A stretch of DNA of 50,086 nucleotides from positions 86,266 through 136,351 of the forward strand of contig DIQZ01000035.1 of NCBI GenBank assembly GCA_002424305.1, in the 5' to 3' direction. Both the position numbers and the translations under genes were made by a program. Below the pieces are notes generated by a model that worked only from the letters and a program-made list of their open reading frames with translations, ran no database searches and was not told where the DNA came from. This document shows positions 1 through 8,257 of this stretch, one piece after another. This DNA comes from Firmicutes bacterium UBA5449 (GTDB taxonomy: Bacteria > Bacillota > SHA-98 > UBA4971). Numbering within the stretch: position 1 is the first letter of the stretch; every line of letters begins with the position of its first letter.

Positions 1-1212
1 CACCTGTATCATCTCAAACATAGGCAGCATTACCGCTGCCACTATCAAACCGACCGATATACCCACCACTGCAATAAGAACAGGTTCTATGATACTTGTC
101 AGGGACTTGACGCCTCTGTCCACCTCCTTTTCATAGAAATCCCCAAGCTTCATTAGGACCTGGTCTATAGCTCCGCTTTCTTCTCCTATTGCTACCATTT
201 GCGGAACAACCGGTGGGAAGATCTTCGCTTCTGCAAGGGGAGACGCAATGCCTGCCCCTTCTCTAACCCCGGATCGAACCTGGCGTAGTCCGAGCGAGAT
301 CACTTGATTTCCCACCACTCTTTCGACTATCTCAAGACTCTGCAATATAGGCACACCTGCACCGACAAGACTTGCAAGAGTTTCAGAAAAACGCACGACA
401 ATGACTTTCATTGTAAACTTTCCTATTACGGGAAGCTTCAAAACAGTGGAATCCCACAGGTAGCTACCTTCATCAGTCCTGATGAAATATCTCACTCCGA
501 TCACAATCAGGGCCAAAACCCCAATCAGTAAATACCAGCCGGAACTGATGAGTCTGCCAACAGAGATTAATGCCTTGGTAAGCCCGGGCAGCGCAACACC
601 GGATTCCTCCAACACCCCGGCAAAACTTGGGACTACTGTACCAAGTAAGATGATAACAATAATTACAGCGAATGCCGCTATCACAGCAGGATACGTCATT
701 GCGCCTTTGATTCTCTGCCTCAAGTCATAGTCCCTCTCAAAGTACGCGTCTAATCTCGAGAGGACTTCATCCAGCTTACCCGTAGCCTCCCCTGCCTCAA
801 CCATATGAAGGAAGAGCGGAGGAAACGCCCTCGTCTCAGCCAATGAACGGGCGAGAGGCATTCCTGCATCCACCTTCACCCTGGCAGCGTCCAATACCTC
901 TTTTTCAAGCTTCGATTCTGCCTGCTCAGAAAGGGTATGAAGTGCAGGTGACAGTCCGACTCCTGCAGTCATCATAATCGACAAATGCCTGGCAATCCTG
1001 GAAAGCTGCACTAAGCTAAGCCTGCCCTTGTATGAACCCATCGGTGCTATGGCAAAAGCCCGCTCACTCCTCTCATCTCGGGTAAGCCCTGTAACGTAAA
1101 GCCCTTGCGCCTTCAACATGTCAAAAGCCAACGCTTCATCCCGGGCTTCAATTGTACCCTGAGTCAGTCGCCCACCGGAATCCCGTGCCCGATATGAGAA
1201 AACAGCCTTCAT
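1..1212 (-). CDS. pilC: Type IV pilus inner-membrane platform protein PilC/GspF (3' end cut by window edge)
   Basis: Polytopic platform protein on which the PilB and PilT motors act to extend and retract the pilus. The frame starts at ATG 1212, about 6 bases after a GGAGGG site, and stays open for 404 codons to base 1. It ends in MFEMIQV, so probably only a few residues are missing. Two T2SSF repeats can be seen, at about residues 70-195 and 272-394; each has the family pattern GxxL..L......LP......GE.(T/S)G.LD. Hydrophobic segments follow each repeat (for example AVIIVIILLGTVV). It is the last gene of pilB-pilT-pilC, 25 bases after pilT. Length and repeats fit PilC/GspF. The pilus identity rests on the adjacent pilT, because GspF of type II secretion is homologous. 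Confidence 0.93.
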   Translation of the reverse strand, partial: MKAVFSYRARDSGGRLTQGTIEARDEALAFDMLKAQGLYVTGLTRDERSERAFAIAPMGSYKGRLSLVQLSRIARHLSIMMTAGVGLSPALHTLSEQAESKLEKEVLDAARVKVDAGMPLARSLAETRAFPPLFLHMVEAGEATGKLDEVLSRLDAYFERDYDLRQRIKGAMTYPAVIAAFAVIIVIILLGTVVPSFAGVLEESGVALPGLTKALISVGRLISSGWYLLIGVLALIVIGVRYFIRTDEGSYLWDSTVLKLPVIGKFTMKVIVVRFSETLASLVGAGVPILQSLEIVERVVGNQVISLGLRQVRSGVREGAGIASPLAEAKIFPPVVPQMVAIGEESGAIDQVLMKLGDFYEKEVDRGVKSLTSIIEPVLIAVVGISVGLIVAAVMLPMFEMIQV

Positions 1213-1237
1213 CTCAACCCTCCTGCGTCTCCCAAGT

Positions 1238-2299
1238 TCATATGGCTTCAAGAAGGCGCTTCAAGTCGTCGGCATCAACTGCTACGGCAAGAGCATCTTC
1301 GCGAGATACTACCCCCTGCTCAACCCAATAACGGAGGGATTGTTCCATTGTTTGCATCTCGAATCTCGCGCCTGTTTGAATCAATGATCTTAACTGATGA
1401 GTTTTTCCTTCACGGATAAGGCTACGTACAGCCGGAGTACCCACCATTATCTCTACGGCAGGTACTTGACCGGGCTTGTCCATCCTGGGGACAAGCTGCT
1501 GGGAGATTACCACCTCAAGCGTTGCTGCAAGTTGAACCCTTACCTGGCGCTGCTGATACTCTGGGTAGACATCAATTATCCTGTCAATAGTTTGGACAGC
1601 GTCACCGGTATGAAGCGTAGCGAGCACCAGATGTCCTGTCTCAGCTGCGGTTATTGCAGTACTCATTGTCTCCAGATCTCGCATCTCGCCTACGAGAATT
1701 ACATCAGGATCCTCTCTGAGAGCAGCCCGCAAAGCAGACGGAAACGATTTAGCGTCCCCACCGATTTCACGCTGATTTACCATTGCTTTCTTGTGTTGGT
1801 GCAAATACTCTATGGGATCCTCAATAGTGATTACATGACAACTACGTTTCAAGTTAATAAGGTCAACCAAGGCTGCCAGAGTTGTGGATTTCCCGCTGCC
1901 CGTAGGTCCTGTCACTACCACAAATCCCCTGGGCTTGTCTGCAAATTTCTCTATTATCTGAGGCAATCCTAAATCCCAAAGACTCGGCACATCGTACGGA
2001 ATCACTCTTATGGCAGCTCCATAAGTGCCTCGCTGTTTATATACGTTTACCCTGAAGCGTCCGATCCCTGATCGTCCCAAAGAAAAATCAACATGTCCCT
2101 CTTCATTAAGCATTCGCTTATTATCATCACTCATCATGGACATGACTAAGCGTTCCGTATCATCCCCGGACAGGCGAGGTAAATCGTCAACAGGCCCGAG
2201 TTTACCTAAGACCCTCAGAGTAGGCGGAAGCCCCACTGTAATATGCAAGTCAGATGCTTCATGTTCCACTGCAGCCTTTAGCAGGTCTTCCAACCTCAT
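1238..2299 (-). CDS. pilT: Type IV pilus retraction ATPase PilT
   Basis: Hexameric cytoplasmic ATPase that powers pilus retraction and twitching. Visible motifs are Walker A GPTGSGKST, Walker B DPDVILVGEMRD, a His box (TGHLVLATLHTGDA) and the PilT-type AIRVIP segment between the N-terminal PAS-like domain and the RecA-like core. About 353 residues, normal for PilT. I start it at ATG 2299 (MRLEDLLKAA) because AGGAGAG lies 8 bases upstream and the pilB stop is 2 bases upstream. A longer frame from 2335 would overlap pilB and has no better site. Having both PilB and PilT favours a retractable type IV pilus over a secretion system. Confidence 0.95.
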   Translation of the reverse strand: MRLEDLLKAAVEHEASDLHITVGLPPTLRVLGKLGPVDDLPRLSGDDTERLVMSMMSDDNKRMLNEEGHVDFSLGRSGIGRFRVNVYKQRGTYGAAIRVIPYDVPSLWDLGLPQIIEKFADKPRGFVVVTGPTGSGKSTTLAALVDLINLKRSCHVITIEDPIEYLHQHKKAMVNQREIGGDAKSFPSALRAALREDPDVILVGEMRDLETMSTAITAAETGHLVLATLHTGDAVQTIDRIIDVYPEYQQRQVRVQLAATLEVVISQQLVPRMDKPGQVPAVEIMVGTPAVRSLIREGKTHQLRSLIQTGARFEMQTMEQSLRYWVEQGVVSREDALAVAVDADDLKRLLEAI

Positions 2300-2301
2300 T
2301 G

Positions 2302-4083
2302 TCAAAACTCTCCTATCACTTTCGGAACAGCGCATACTTTTCCCAGTTCTTTAGGATCGGTTATACCAAGGAGAACCTTGCTCACACCATCTATTGCAAG
2401 CTTTGTCATGCCGTTCTTGACAGCAGCTTCTTCTATATCCTCAGCAGGAGCGCCTTGCATGACGAGGCTTCTTATGTCTCCGGCTACGTTCATAATCTCA
2501 CATATGGCTGTCCGCCCCAGGAATCCTGAATTTCCACATTGCCTGCATCCTCGTCCGCGCTTGAATGTCCGACCTCGTTCAGCTTCGGCATTCTCTGCGA
2601 TTTCAGGGGCCAAGCCCTTCCACGCATCCCAGGTCGCAGCATCAACCTCATAAGTTTCAACGCAGTAAGGACACACCTTCCTGACGAGTCTTTGCGCAAC
2701 AACAGTGGTCACCGATGAAGCTACAAGATAAGGCTCTGTTCCCATTTCAGTGAGCCTTACCAAAGCCCCTGCTGCATTTATCGTGTGAAAAGTGCTAAGG
2801 ACAAGGTGCCCTGTCATAGCGAATCTCACAGCAATCTCCGCAGTCTCCCTATCTCTGATCTCTCCTACCATTACGATATCCGGATCTTGCCTGAGGATAG
2901 AGCGAAGACCTTGAGCGAAGGTCAGACCTGCCTTAGGATTGGTTTGAACCTGGCTTACTCCCGGAATACGAAATTCCACCGGATCTTCAATAGTGACAAT
3001 ACTTTTCTCAGGCGTATTTAGATGCTGAAGGGCTGTATAGAGAGTCATTGTTTTACCGCTTCCTGTCGGTCCCGCAGCAAGGATAATACCATTCGGGTCC
3101 ATCAACGCCTCTTTAAGCCGAACCACATCTTTGTCCAGGAACCCGAGCTCTTCGAGGCTCCCTACAATACCCTTTGATCGTAGGATTCTAATTTCAGCCT
3201 TCTCTCCGTAAATAGTAGGAAGAGTAGACACACGAAGATCAATATCCTCACCGTCCAGCCTAAGCTCGACTCGCCCATCTTGCGGCAAGCGTCTCTCAGC
3301 AATATCCATTCCTGCCATTACCTTAATACGAGAGGCTACAGCAGGCCCTACATTGAGAGGAAAGGTCATTACCTCACGCAAAACCCCGTCGATTCGATAT
3401 CTTACACGAACATTACTGTCCTGAGGCTCTATATGCACATCACTTGCTCTCGCCTTTACAGCCTCTGCGATGATGGCACTTGCGAGTCTCACCGCAGGCG
3501 CGCTCAGCACCTGAGCATCCTCACGCTTCTTCTCCTCTTCTCGCGTGACAGCTTCACCGGCCTGGACCTCAACCTCTCTTGCCAATTCAGTCCCCGGCCC
3601 TGTCCCAAAATACTCACTGATAGCAGCGTCGATTTCAGCATCACTTGCTATCACCGGGTCTACCTCAAGACCGGTTATGATCCGCACATCATCCATAGCA
3701 AATACGTCAAGGGGATCAGCCATCGCAAGGGTCAGGCGATCCTCTGTTTTTTCTATCGGAAAAACCCTGTTTGCCCTGACAAACGTCTCCGGGACAAGTT
3801 GTGCCACATCCGGACTTATTATGTACCTGGCAAGGTGAACCCTGGGAATCCCGAGCTGAGTTTCGAGTGCGGAGAACATGACATCTTCGTCTACAAGCCC
3901 TTGGGACACAAGGATTGACCCAAGCCTCATACCGCTCTCTTTTTGCAGCCTAATAGCTCTCTCCAAATCTTCGGCTGTCAAAATGTCTGTATCCACCAGA
4001 ATCTCACCCAACCGGCGCCTAGGTTTCAAACCGAAGGGAGCTCGAGATCTCATTTCCTCATTTGCATCTGATGTATTGCTCAC
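2302..4083 (-). CDS. pilB: Type IV pilus assembly ATPase PilB/GspE
   Basis: Extension motor ATPase for pilus assembly. Domains in order: an N-terminal MshEN/T2SSE_N domain (about residues 20-170; GEILVD..L....L...I), a linker, then the RecA-like ATPase with Walker A GPTGSGKT, Walker B DPDIVMVGEIRD and GHLVLSTFHTINA. A zinc-binding four-cysteine module CPYC...CRQCGNSG lies near residues 480-525. 593 residues, typical of PilB. The start is GTG 4083 with a modest GGGTGTGAG site; an internal ATG at 4053 has its GAGGAA too close. First gene of the pilus operon, with a promoter about 140 bases upstream. GspE of type II secretion is the alternative, but pilT downstream argues for pili. Confidence 0.94.
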   Translation of the reverse strand: MSNTSDANEEMRSRAPFGLKPRRRLGEILVDTDILTAEDLERAIRLQKESGMRLGSILVSQGLVDEDVMFSALETQLGIPRVHLARYIISPDVAQLVPETFVRANRVFPIEKTEDRLTLAMADPLDVFAMDDVRIITGLEVDPVIASDAEIDAAISEYFGTGPGTELAREVEVQAGEAVTREEEKKREDAQVLSAPAVRLASAIIAEAVKARASDVHIEPQDSNVRVRYRIDGVLREVMTFPLNVGPAVASRIKVMAGMDIAERRLPQDGRVELRLDGEDIDLRVSTLPTIYGEKAEIRILRSKGIVGSLEELGFLDKDVVRLKEALMDPNGIILAAGPTGSGKTMTLYTALQHLNTPEKSIVTIEDPVEFRIPGVSQVQTNPKAGLTFAQGLRSILRQDPDIVMVGEIRDRETAEIAVRFAMTGHLVLSTFHTINAAGALVRLTEMGTEPYLVASSVTTVVAQRLVRKVCPYCVETYEVDAATWDAWKGLAPEIAENAEAERGRTFKRGRGCRQCGNSGFLGRTAICEIMNVAGDIRSLVMQGAPAEDIEEAAVKNGMTKLAIDGVSKVLLGITDPKELGKVCAVPKVIGEF

Positions 4084-4218
4084 AAACTCACACCCTGAAT
4101 GATTTAGCTGAACTCAGTAAACCCAAGCCACACCAGTCATAATCGTCACGACATATTCGTATGATCCTTTGGACACTAATTATGGTATTCCTGCATCTCT
4201 TTGTCGTACTATGCAAAT

Positions 4219-4247
4219 ATAACAAATCTTTACAGAAGTTGCGTCAA
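4219..4247 (-). promoter_or_regulatory. Candidate sigma-A promoter of the pilB-pilT-pilC operon
   Basis: On the minus strand TTGACG (4242-4247) is followed after 17 bases by TGTTAT (4219-4224). It lies in the 243-base gap between coaBC and pilB, in the right direction for pilB. I see no convincing terminator for coaBC in this gap; only a 5-bp GCCAA/TTGGC stem without a T-run lies nearby. Confidence 0.55.
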
Positions 4248-4326
4248 ATATTGACTGCCCTTGATATTATCAGCCAACTTTGCTTTTGGCAATACATGGA
4301 CACAAATGCAGGGTGAAATCACCGGA

Positions 4327-5541
4327 CTAGGCATCCGAGATAGGGCGAGTAAGAGGAAGCAGCGATGTGACACGATCCAGAATCTTATGTGCAACTTCGC
4401 GCTTAGTCATATAAGGCAGGTCCTCCCGATTTCCGTCAGGATATAGGAGTTTCACTTCATTGAAATCTGATTCAAATCCTGCATCCCTTCTTGAGACATC
4501 GTTTGCTACGATAAGGTCAAGGTTCTTAGACATAAGTTTATGGCGGGCATTCTCAATTAAATCACAAGTCTCAGCGGCGAATCCCACAGTAATCTGGGTC
4601 TTTTTACGCCTACCCACCTCTGACAGGATATCCTCACACCTTGCGAGGGGAATGGAGTCCAATCCTTCACTTTTCTTCAGTTTCTCCAAAGACACCTGAG
4701 CCGGACGCCAATCAGCAGGCGCTGCAGCTCCGATAACTACATCAGTATCACTTAAGTGGTCCATAACTGCGCGAAACATCTCTTTTGAGGTTCTCACCGG
4801 GACTACCTTAATACCAAACGGACGAGGAAGCATGACAGGCCCTGTAACCAGAATAACATCGGCTCCCCGCTCCTTTGCTGCCTTGGCCAGTTCATAGCCC
4901 ATCTTTCCGGAAGAGCGATTTGTTATGTATCTTACAGGATCCAATGGCTCTTGCGTGGGACCTGCAGTTACAAGGACAGTCATGCCCATAAGATCTCGTT
5001 CCCTCAAGAGAAATCTCTCGATCTCAAGAACAATATCCAGAGGCTCAGGCATCCGTCCCTTTCCCTCCTTACCACATGCAAGATACCCACAATCAGGTTC
5101 CATTACACTGTATCCCAACGTTTTCAGGCGCGTAAGATTCCTCTGCACAACAGAGTTCTCGTACATAGCCTCATTCATTGACGGGACAAACAGCACAGGA
5201 GCTTTCGTCGCCATGATCACTGTAGTCAATAGGTCATCTGCGATCCCCTGAGACACTTTCCCCAAGCAATTTGCAGTAGCAGGCGCTACCACAAGGATGT
5301 CGGCCACCTCTGCAAGACCTACATGCCGAACATCCCAAACATCCGGATCTGCAAACATGTGGTATGAAACCGGGTTTCGAGATATGGTCCTGAATGTCAA
5401 TGGCGCAACAAACCTGGTGGCTGATTCTGTCATAACCACATGAACAGAAGCCCCTCTCTTAACAAGGAGGCTTGCTATCTCTACGCTCTTATATGCAGCT
5501 ATACCCCCGGTCACACCAAGGACAACAGTCCTGCCCTCCAT
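4327..5541 (-). CDS. coaBC: Bifunctional phosphopantothenoylcysteine decarboxylase / phosphopantothenate-cysteine ligase CoaBC
   Basis: Two successive steps of coenzyme A synthesis: CoaB joins cysteine to 4'-phosphopantothenate, and CoaC (FMN enzyme) decarboxylates the product. The CoaC half is about residues 1-185: GVTGGIAAYK flavin-binding start, the PSMNEAMYE substrate motif, and the flexible-flap cysteine in CGYLACGKEGKGRMPEP. The CoaB half is about residues 188-404: VTAGPTQEPLDPVRYITN, then SSGKMGYELA and the KLKK lysine motif. 404 residues, full length. ATG 5541 has AGGAGG six bases upstream. Last gene of the yicC-mIHF-remA-gmk-rpoZ-coaBC run, as in Bacillus. The priA gene that often follows is absent; pilus genes are there instead. 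Confidence 0.96.
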   Translation of the reverse strand: MEGRTVVLGVTGGIAAYKSVEIASLLVKRGASVHVVMTESATRFVAPLTFRTISRNPVSYHMFADPDVWDVRHVGLAEVADILVVAPATANCLGKVSQGIADDLLTTVIMATKAPVLFVPSMNEAMYENSVVQRNLTRLKTLGYSVMEPDCGYLACGKEGKGRMPEPLDIVLEIERFLLRERDLMGMTVLVTAGPTQEPLDPVRYITNRSSGKMGYELAKAAKERGADVILVTGPVMLPRPFGIKVVPVRTSKEMFRAVMDHLSDTDVVIGAAAPADWRPAQVSLEKLKKSEGLDSIPLARCEDILSEVGRRKKTQITVGFAAETCDLIENARHKLMSKNLDLIVANDVSRRDAGFESDFNEVKLLYPDGNREDLPYMTKREVAHKILDRVTSLLPLTRPISDA

Positions 5542-5563
5542 GGAATCCTCCTAATATGCAAGT

Positions 5564-5585
5564 GGCGCCCTGTTCCCAGGGCGCC
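5564..5585 (-). other. Perfect GC-rich hairpin between rpoZ and coaBC
   Basis: A 9-bp perfect stem (GGCGCCCTG / CAGGGCGCC) with a GGAA loop on the transcribed strand. It lies 7 bases after the rpoZ stop and ends just upstream of the coaBC ribosome site. There is no T-run after it in the minus direction, so it is not a standard terminator there. It could stabilise or process the polycistronic RNA, or reduce read-through into coaBC (inference). Confidence 0.6.
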
Positions 5586-5592
5586 GTTCTTT

Positions 5593-5799
5593 CTACTTGG
5601 TTTTAGCCCCTAGCTCCTTGAAGGTGACTTCACCTGCAAGGACTTCTTCCATTGCGATAGTGACAGGCTTGTCCGATTTTGTTTCCACAAGCGGTTTTGC
5701 TCCGTTCACCAATTGACGAGCTCTCTTTGCTGTAGCTACTACCAAGGAATATCTGCTCTTTGTCTTGTCAATAAAAGCTTCAAGCGGTGGATGTAACAT
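5593..5799 (-). CDS. rpoZ: RNA polymerase omega subunit
   Basis: Small core subunit that wraps the beta' C-terminus and helps RNA polymerase assembly. 68 residues, usual for Bacillota omega. The family core is visible: SRYSLVVATAKRARQL, then KPVTIAMEEVLAGEV. Start at ATG 5799; AGGAGGG is 13 bases upstream and a GGTAGG is nearer. Upstream in-frame sequence hits a TAG three codons before, so no longer form is possible. It lies between gmk and coaBC, the standard neighbours. Confidence 0.95.
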   Translation of the reverse strand: MLHPPLEAFIDKTKSRYSLVVATAKRARQLVNGAKPLVETKSDKPVTIAMEEVLAGEVTFKELGAKTK

Positions 5800-5888
5800 A
5801 GCCTACCAAGTCCCTCCTGTAAAAAGCAACACCCCGAACACCCCTGGTTACGACAACTCTTCCCCCATCATACCCATGTACCGCGAAA

Positions 5889-6521
5889 TTACACTGTCTG
5901 TCCTTTTAGATTCTTAATGAACCCCAACAAATCACACCTTGCAACCTTGGAGCGTTCAGCCACTATTATGGCACGAAGACTATCGACTGCTTCATCCAAA
6001 TCACTATTGACTACTACATAATCATAATCAAATACAGCTTCTAATTCATCCCACGCCAATTTAAATCTGGTGCTGATTGCATCTGCACTGTCTCTACCAC
6101 GAGTACGAATACGCTTCCAGAGCTCCCCCATGGAAGGAGGCATCAGATAAACGAAAATGCCCGCCGGCCACCTGCTCCTCACTTGTCTAGCGCCTTGAAT
6201 ATCTATGTCAAGTATTACATCGTACCCTCGCGTAGTAGTTCTTTCAATAAATTCTCGTGGAGTACCGTAGGAATTACCATACACCGTTGCCCACTCCAGG
6301 AGCTCCCCCGCCTCTTGCATTTCCTGAAACTTCTCACAAGTAACGAAGTTATAATGAACCCCGTCTACCTCTCCTGGACCCGGCGGGCGGGTAGTCGCAG
6401 ATACTGAATAGCGAATTTTGTCCAATCGCTGACCAAGCTCATTAACAACAGTATTCTTTCCGGCACCTGAAGGCCCGGAAATCACTATAAGGAATCCTTG
6501 CTTTCTACGGAGACTAGTCAT
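5889..6521 (-). CDS. gmk: Guanylate kinase
   Basis: Converts GMP and ATP to GDP and ADP, for GTP supply and (p)ppGpp-linked control. Visible motifs are the P-loop SGPSGAGKNTV, the GMP-binding segment TTRPPGPGEVDGVHYNFV and DIDIQGARQV. 210 residues, full length. The ATG overlaps the remA TGA (ATGA, 6518-6521), implying translational coupling. The N after the P-loop lysine replaces the G of B. subtilis (GKGTV), a tolerated position. Confidence 0.96.
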   Translation of the reverse strand: MTSLRRKQGFLIVISGPSGAGKNTVVNELGQRLDKIRYSVSATTRPPGPGEVDGVHYNFVTCEKFQEMQEAGELLEWATVYGNSYGTPREFIERTTTRGYDVILDIDIQGARQVRSRWPAGIFVYLMPPSMGELWKRIRTRGRDSADAISTRFKLAWDELEAVFDYDYVVVNSDLDEAVDSLRAIIVAERSKVARCDLLGFIKNLKGQTV

Positions 6522-6790
6522 TTCGCTGAGTCACGTCCTGACTGGCTGGGCTTTCCTTCAAATCTGTGAGCTACAGTTTCCGGTTGTACAGCACAGAGAA
6601 TAACATGGTCGCTATCAGTCAAAACAACGGCCCGCGTTCTTCTCCCGTATGTAGCATCAACTAGTTTACCACGTTCCCTAGCTTCTTGCACTATCCTCTT
6701 TATCGGGGCTGACTCCGGGCTCACAATTGCAATGATCCTATTGGCTGCAACAATATTCCCAAACCCTATGTTAATGAGCTTAACCGTCAT
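6518..6790 (-). CDS. remA: RemA / DUF370 extracellular-matrix regulator
   Basis: Small DNA-binding protein that in B. subtilis activates biofilm-matrix and osmoprotection operons. From MTVKLINIGFGNIVAANR onward it is nearly identical to B. subtilis RemA, including SPESAPIKR, DATYGRRTRAV and DSDHVILCAVQPETVA. I start at ATG 6790 because it matches the family start and has GGGAGAG nine bases upstream; an in-frame ATG at 6799 abuts the ribosome site. The C-terminal tail after AHRF is short and polar. It lies 15 bases after the mIHF-like gene and is coupled to gmk. Confidence 0.95.
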   Translation of the reverse strand: MTVKLINIGFGNIVAANRIIAIVSPESAPIKRIVQEARERGKLVDATYGRRTRAVVLTDSDHVILCAVQPETVAHRFEGKPSQSGRDSAK

Positions 6791-6805
6791 AACCTGCATC
6801 TCTCC

Positions 6806-7117
6806 CTACTTGGCCAATTTGCTGAGCAATGCTTCTTTTTGCCTGGCCCCTAATCCCTGCACCCTCCTGGATTGGTGTATACCGATCTCTTCCATAATCT
6901 TACGGCTTCTCACTTTTCCGATTCTGGGCAAGGATTCTAACAGATACGTTACGCGCATCCTGGATATGACTGCATCATCAGCGTTGCCTAGTACTTCCTC
7001 AAGGGTGACTCTACCTTGCTTGAGGTCTTCACGAACTCTGGCTCTCTTCGAGCGCATTTCTTGGGCCTTCTTAAGAGCTTCTCTCTTGGCTTCCGGACTC
7101 AGTTCTGGTAATGTCAT
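6806..7117 (-). CDS. mihF: Integration host factor of actinobacterial type (mIHF-like)
   Basis: Nucleoid-associated DNA-binding protein of about 103 residues. It shares the layout of mycobacterial mIHF: N-terminal basic helix (SPEAKREALKKAQEMRSKRA), an LKQGRVTLEEVL segment, then the helix-two-turn-helix LLESLPRIGKVRSRKIMEEIGI and RRVQGLGARQKEALL. In actinobacteria the gene also lies just upstream of gmk. Here it lies between yicC and remA-gmk, so both sequence and neighbourhood match. ATG 7117 has a near-perfect AAGGAGGTGA site. Family call from sequence recall; function inferred from homology. The symbol follows the mycobacterial name. Confidence 0.9.
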   Translation of the reverse strand: MTLPELSPEAKREALKKAQEMRSKRARVREDLKQGRVTLEEVLGNADDAVISRMRVTYLLESLPRIGKVRSRKIMEEIGIHQSRRVQGLGARQKEALLSKLAK

Positions 7118-7162
7118 TCTTTCACCTCCTTGATTAGTAAACTCTGCTATGCTAAGGCGGGG

Positions 7163-8041
7163 TTACTCTATGTTCTGGATTTGCTCCCTGATTTTCTCGA
7201 GTTCACTCTTAATATCTACAACCATATGGGAAATATCTGCGTCTTGAGCCTTTGAACCTATCGTGTTAACCTCTCGCTGCATCTCCTGAACCAAAAACTC
7301 GAGACGACGTCCAATAGGTTCGTCTTGGTTTATTACTAAGTAGACCTGAGCGCAGTGGCTCCCAAGTCTTACCAACTCCTCAGTAATGTCGCTCCTATCA
7401 GCATAAACTGCAGTCTCCATCACAATACGACTCTCATCAACAGTGGCATCACCAAGGAGTTCCTTAAGACGCGCTTCCAACTTGATCCTATAATCTTGCA
7501 GAACAAGCGGAGCGCGTTCCGTGATTGTCGCTATTAGCTCTTCAATTAGATGCGTTCTATCGACAACATCTTGAGCAAGAACTGCGCCTTCCGTGGCACG
7601 CATATCCTTTAACTCCCTTATGGCGCCAAGACCCGACTGTTCCACTAAGCTCCAGACTTCTTCTTCATCAACTGATGCAGGAGCTAACTCAATAACACCC
7701 GGCAACGAGATGAGGCCCGAGATGCCAAGATCCCATGGCAATGTAAGATCAGATGCCAGTTGCCGAGTAGCATGTACATATGAAGTTAGGAGACTATGAT
7801 TCATTTTGACAGTCCTAAGGCTTTCTCCTGCTTCTTCCATAGTTACAGAGACATCTATGCGACCACGGACAATATGCTCCATCACGAGACGTCGCAGTCT
7901 ATCTTCAAATTCCGCGAACTCTTTCGGGAGACGAACGAATATATCCCGATAGCGGTGATTGACTGAGCGCATCTCAACTATACAACTAAATCCCGCTCCT
8001 GAACTCTCGCCACGACCATAACCTGTCATGCTATGAATCAT
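7163..8041 (-). CDS. yicC: YicC family endoribonuclease
   Basis: YicC/YloC-family endoribonuclease (small-RNA decay in E. coli). 292 residues, full length. The start is MIHSMTGYGRG, the family signature. It continues EMRSVNHRYRDIFVRLP and ends in the conserved QEMQREVNTIGSKAQD...HMVVDIKSELEKIREQIQNIE. ATG 8041 has AGGGGGA nine bases upstream. First gene of the six-gene operon to coaBC, divergent from the ATPase at 8258. Confidence 0.95.
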   Translation of the reverse strand: MIHSMTGYGRGESSGAGFSCIVEMRSVNHRYRDIFVRLPKEFAEFEDRLRRLVMEHIVRGRIDVSVTMEEAGESLRTVKMNHSLLTSYVHATRQLASDLTLPWDLGISGLISLPGVIELAPASVDEEEVWSLVEQSGLGAIRELKDMRATEGAVLAQDVVDRTHLIEELIATITERAPLVLQDYRIKLEARLKELLGDATVDESRIVMETAVYADRSDITEELVRLGSHCAQVYLVINQDEPIGRRLEFLVQEMQREVNTIGSKAQDADISHMVVDIKSELEKIREQIQNIE

Positions 8042-8064
8042 TATCCACGTTCCCCCTGCTCCCT

Positions 8065-8094
8065 ATTCTACTACACTGCATTTGGTCTCTACAA
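8065..8094 (-). promoter_or_regulatory. Possible promoter of the yicC operon
   Basis: Minus strand TTGTAG (8089-8094), 18-base spacer, TAGAAT (8065-8070), about 25 bases upstream of the yicC start. The -10 is good and the -35 is poor. Confidence 0.4.
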
Positions 8095-8187
8095 GGGTCT
8101 GTGCCACAAATTACCGCTATTTCCGCATGAAAAAGCACATTAATGCCTCAAAGGACGGGTAAGTCCGATATATCCAAGCACCAAAGC

Positions 8188-8216
8188 TTGATTCGGACAA
8201 TACCATGTTGTAGATA
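8188..8216 (+). promoter_or_regulatory. Possible promoter of the P-loop ATPase gene
   Basis: Plus strand TTGATT (8188-8193), 17-base spacer, TAGATA (8211-8216), about 42 bases before ATG 8258. A weak match to sigma-A consensus, but it is the best candidate in the divergent gap 8042-8257. Confidence 0.3.
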
Positions 8217-8257
8217 GTTTTGGCCACAAGTTGCAAGTTACAGTGGGGAGGGAGACT

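Noticed and set aside
1397..1972. 191-codon plus-strand frame opposite pilT
   Set aside because: Lies over the Walker motifs of pilT; no independent signal.
3280..3918. 212-codon plus-strand frame opposite pilB
   Set aside because: Antisense shadow; pilB has full-length domain motifs in the other strand.
4255..4300. Terminator for coaBC
   Set aside because: Only a 5-bp GCCAA/TTGGC stem without a T-run.
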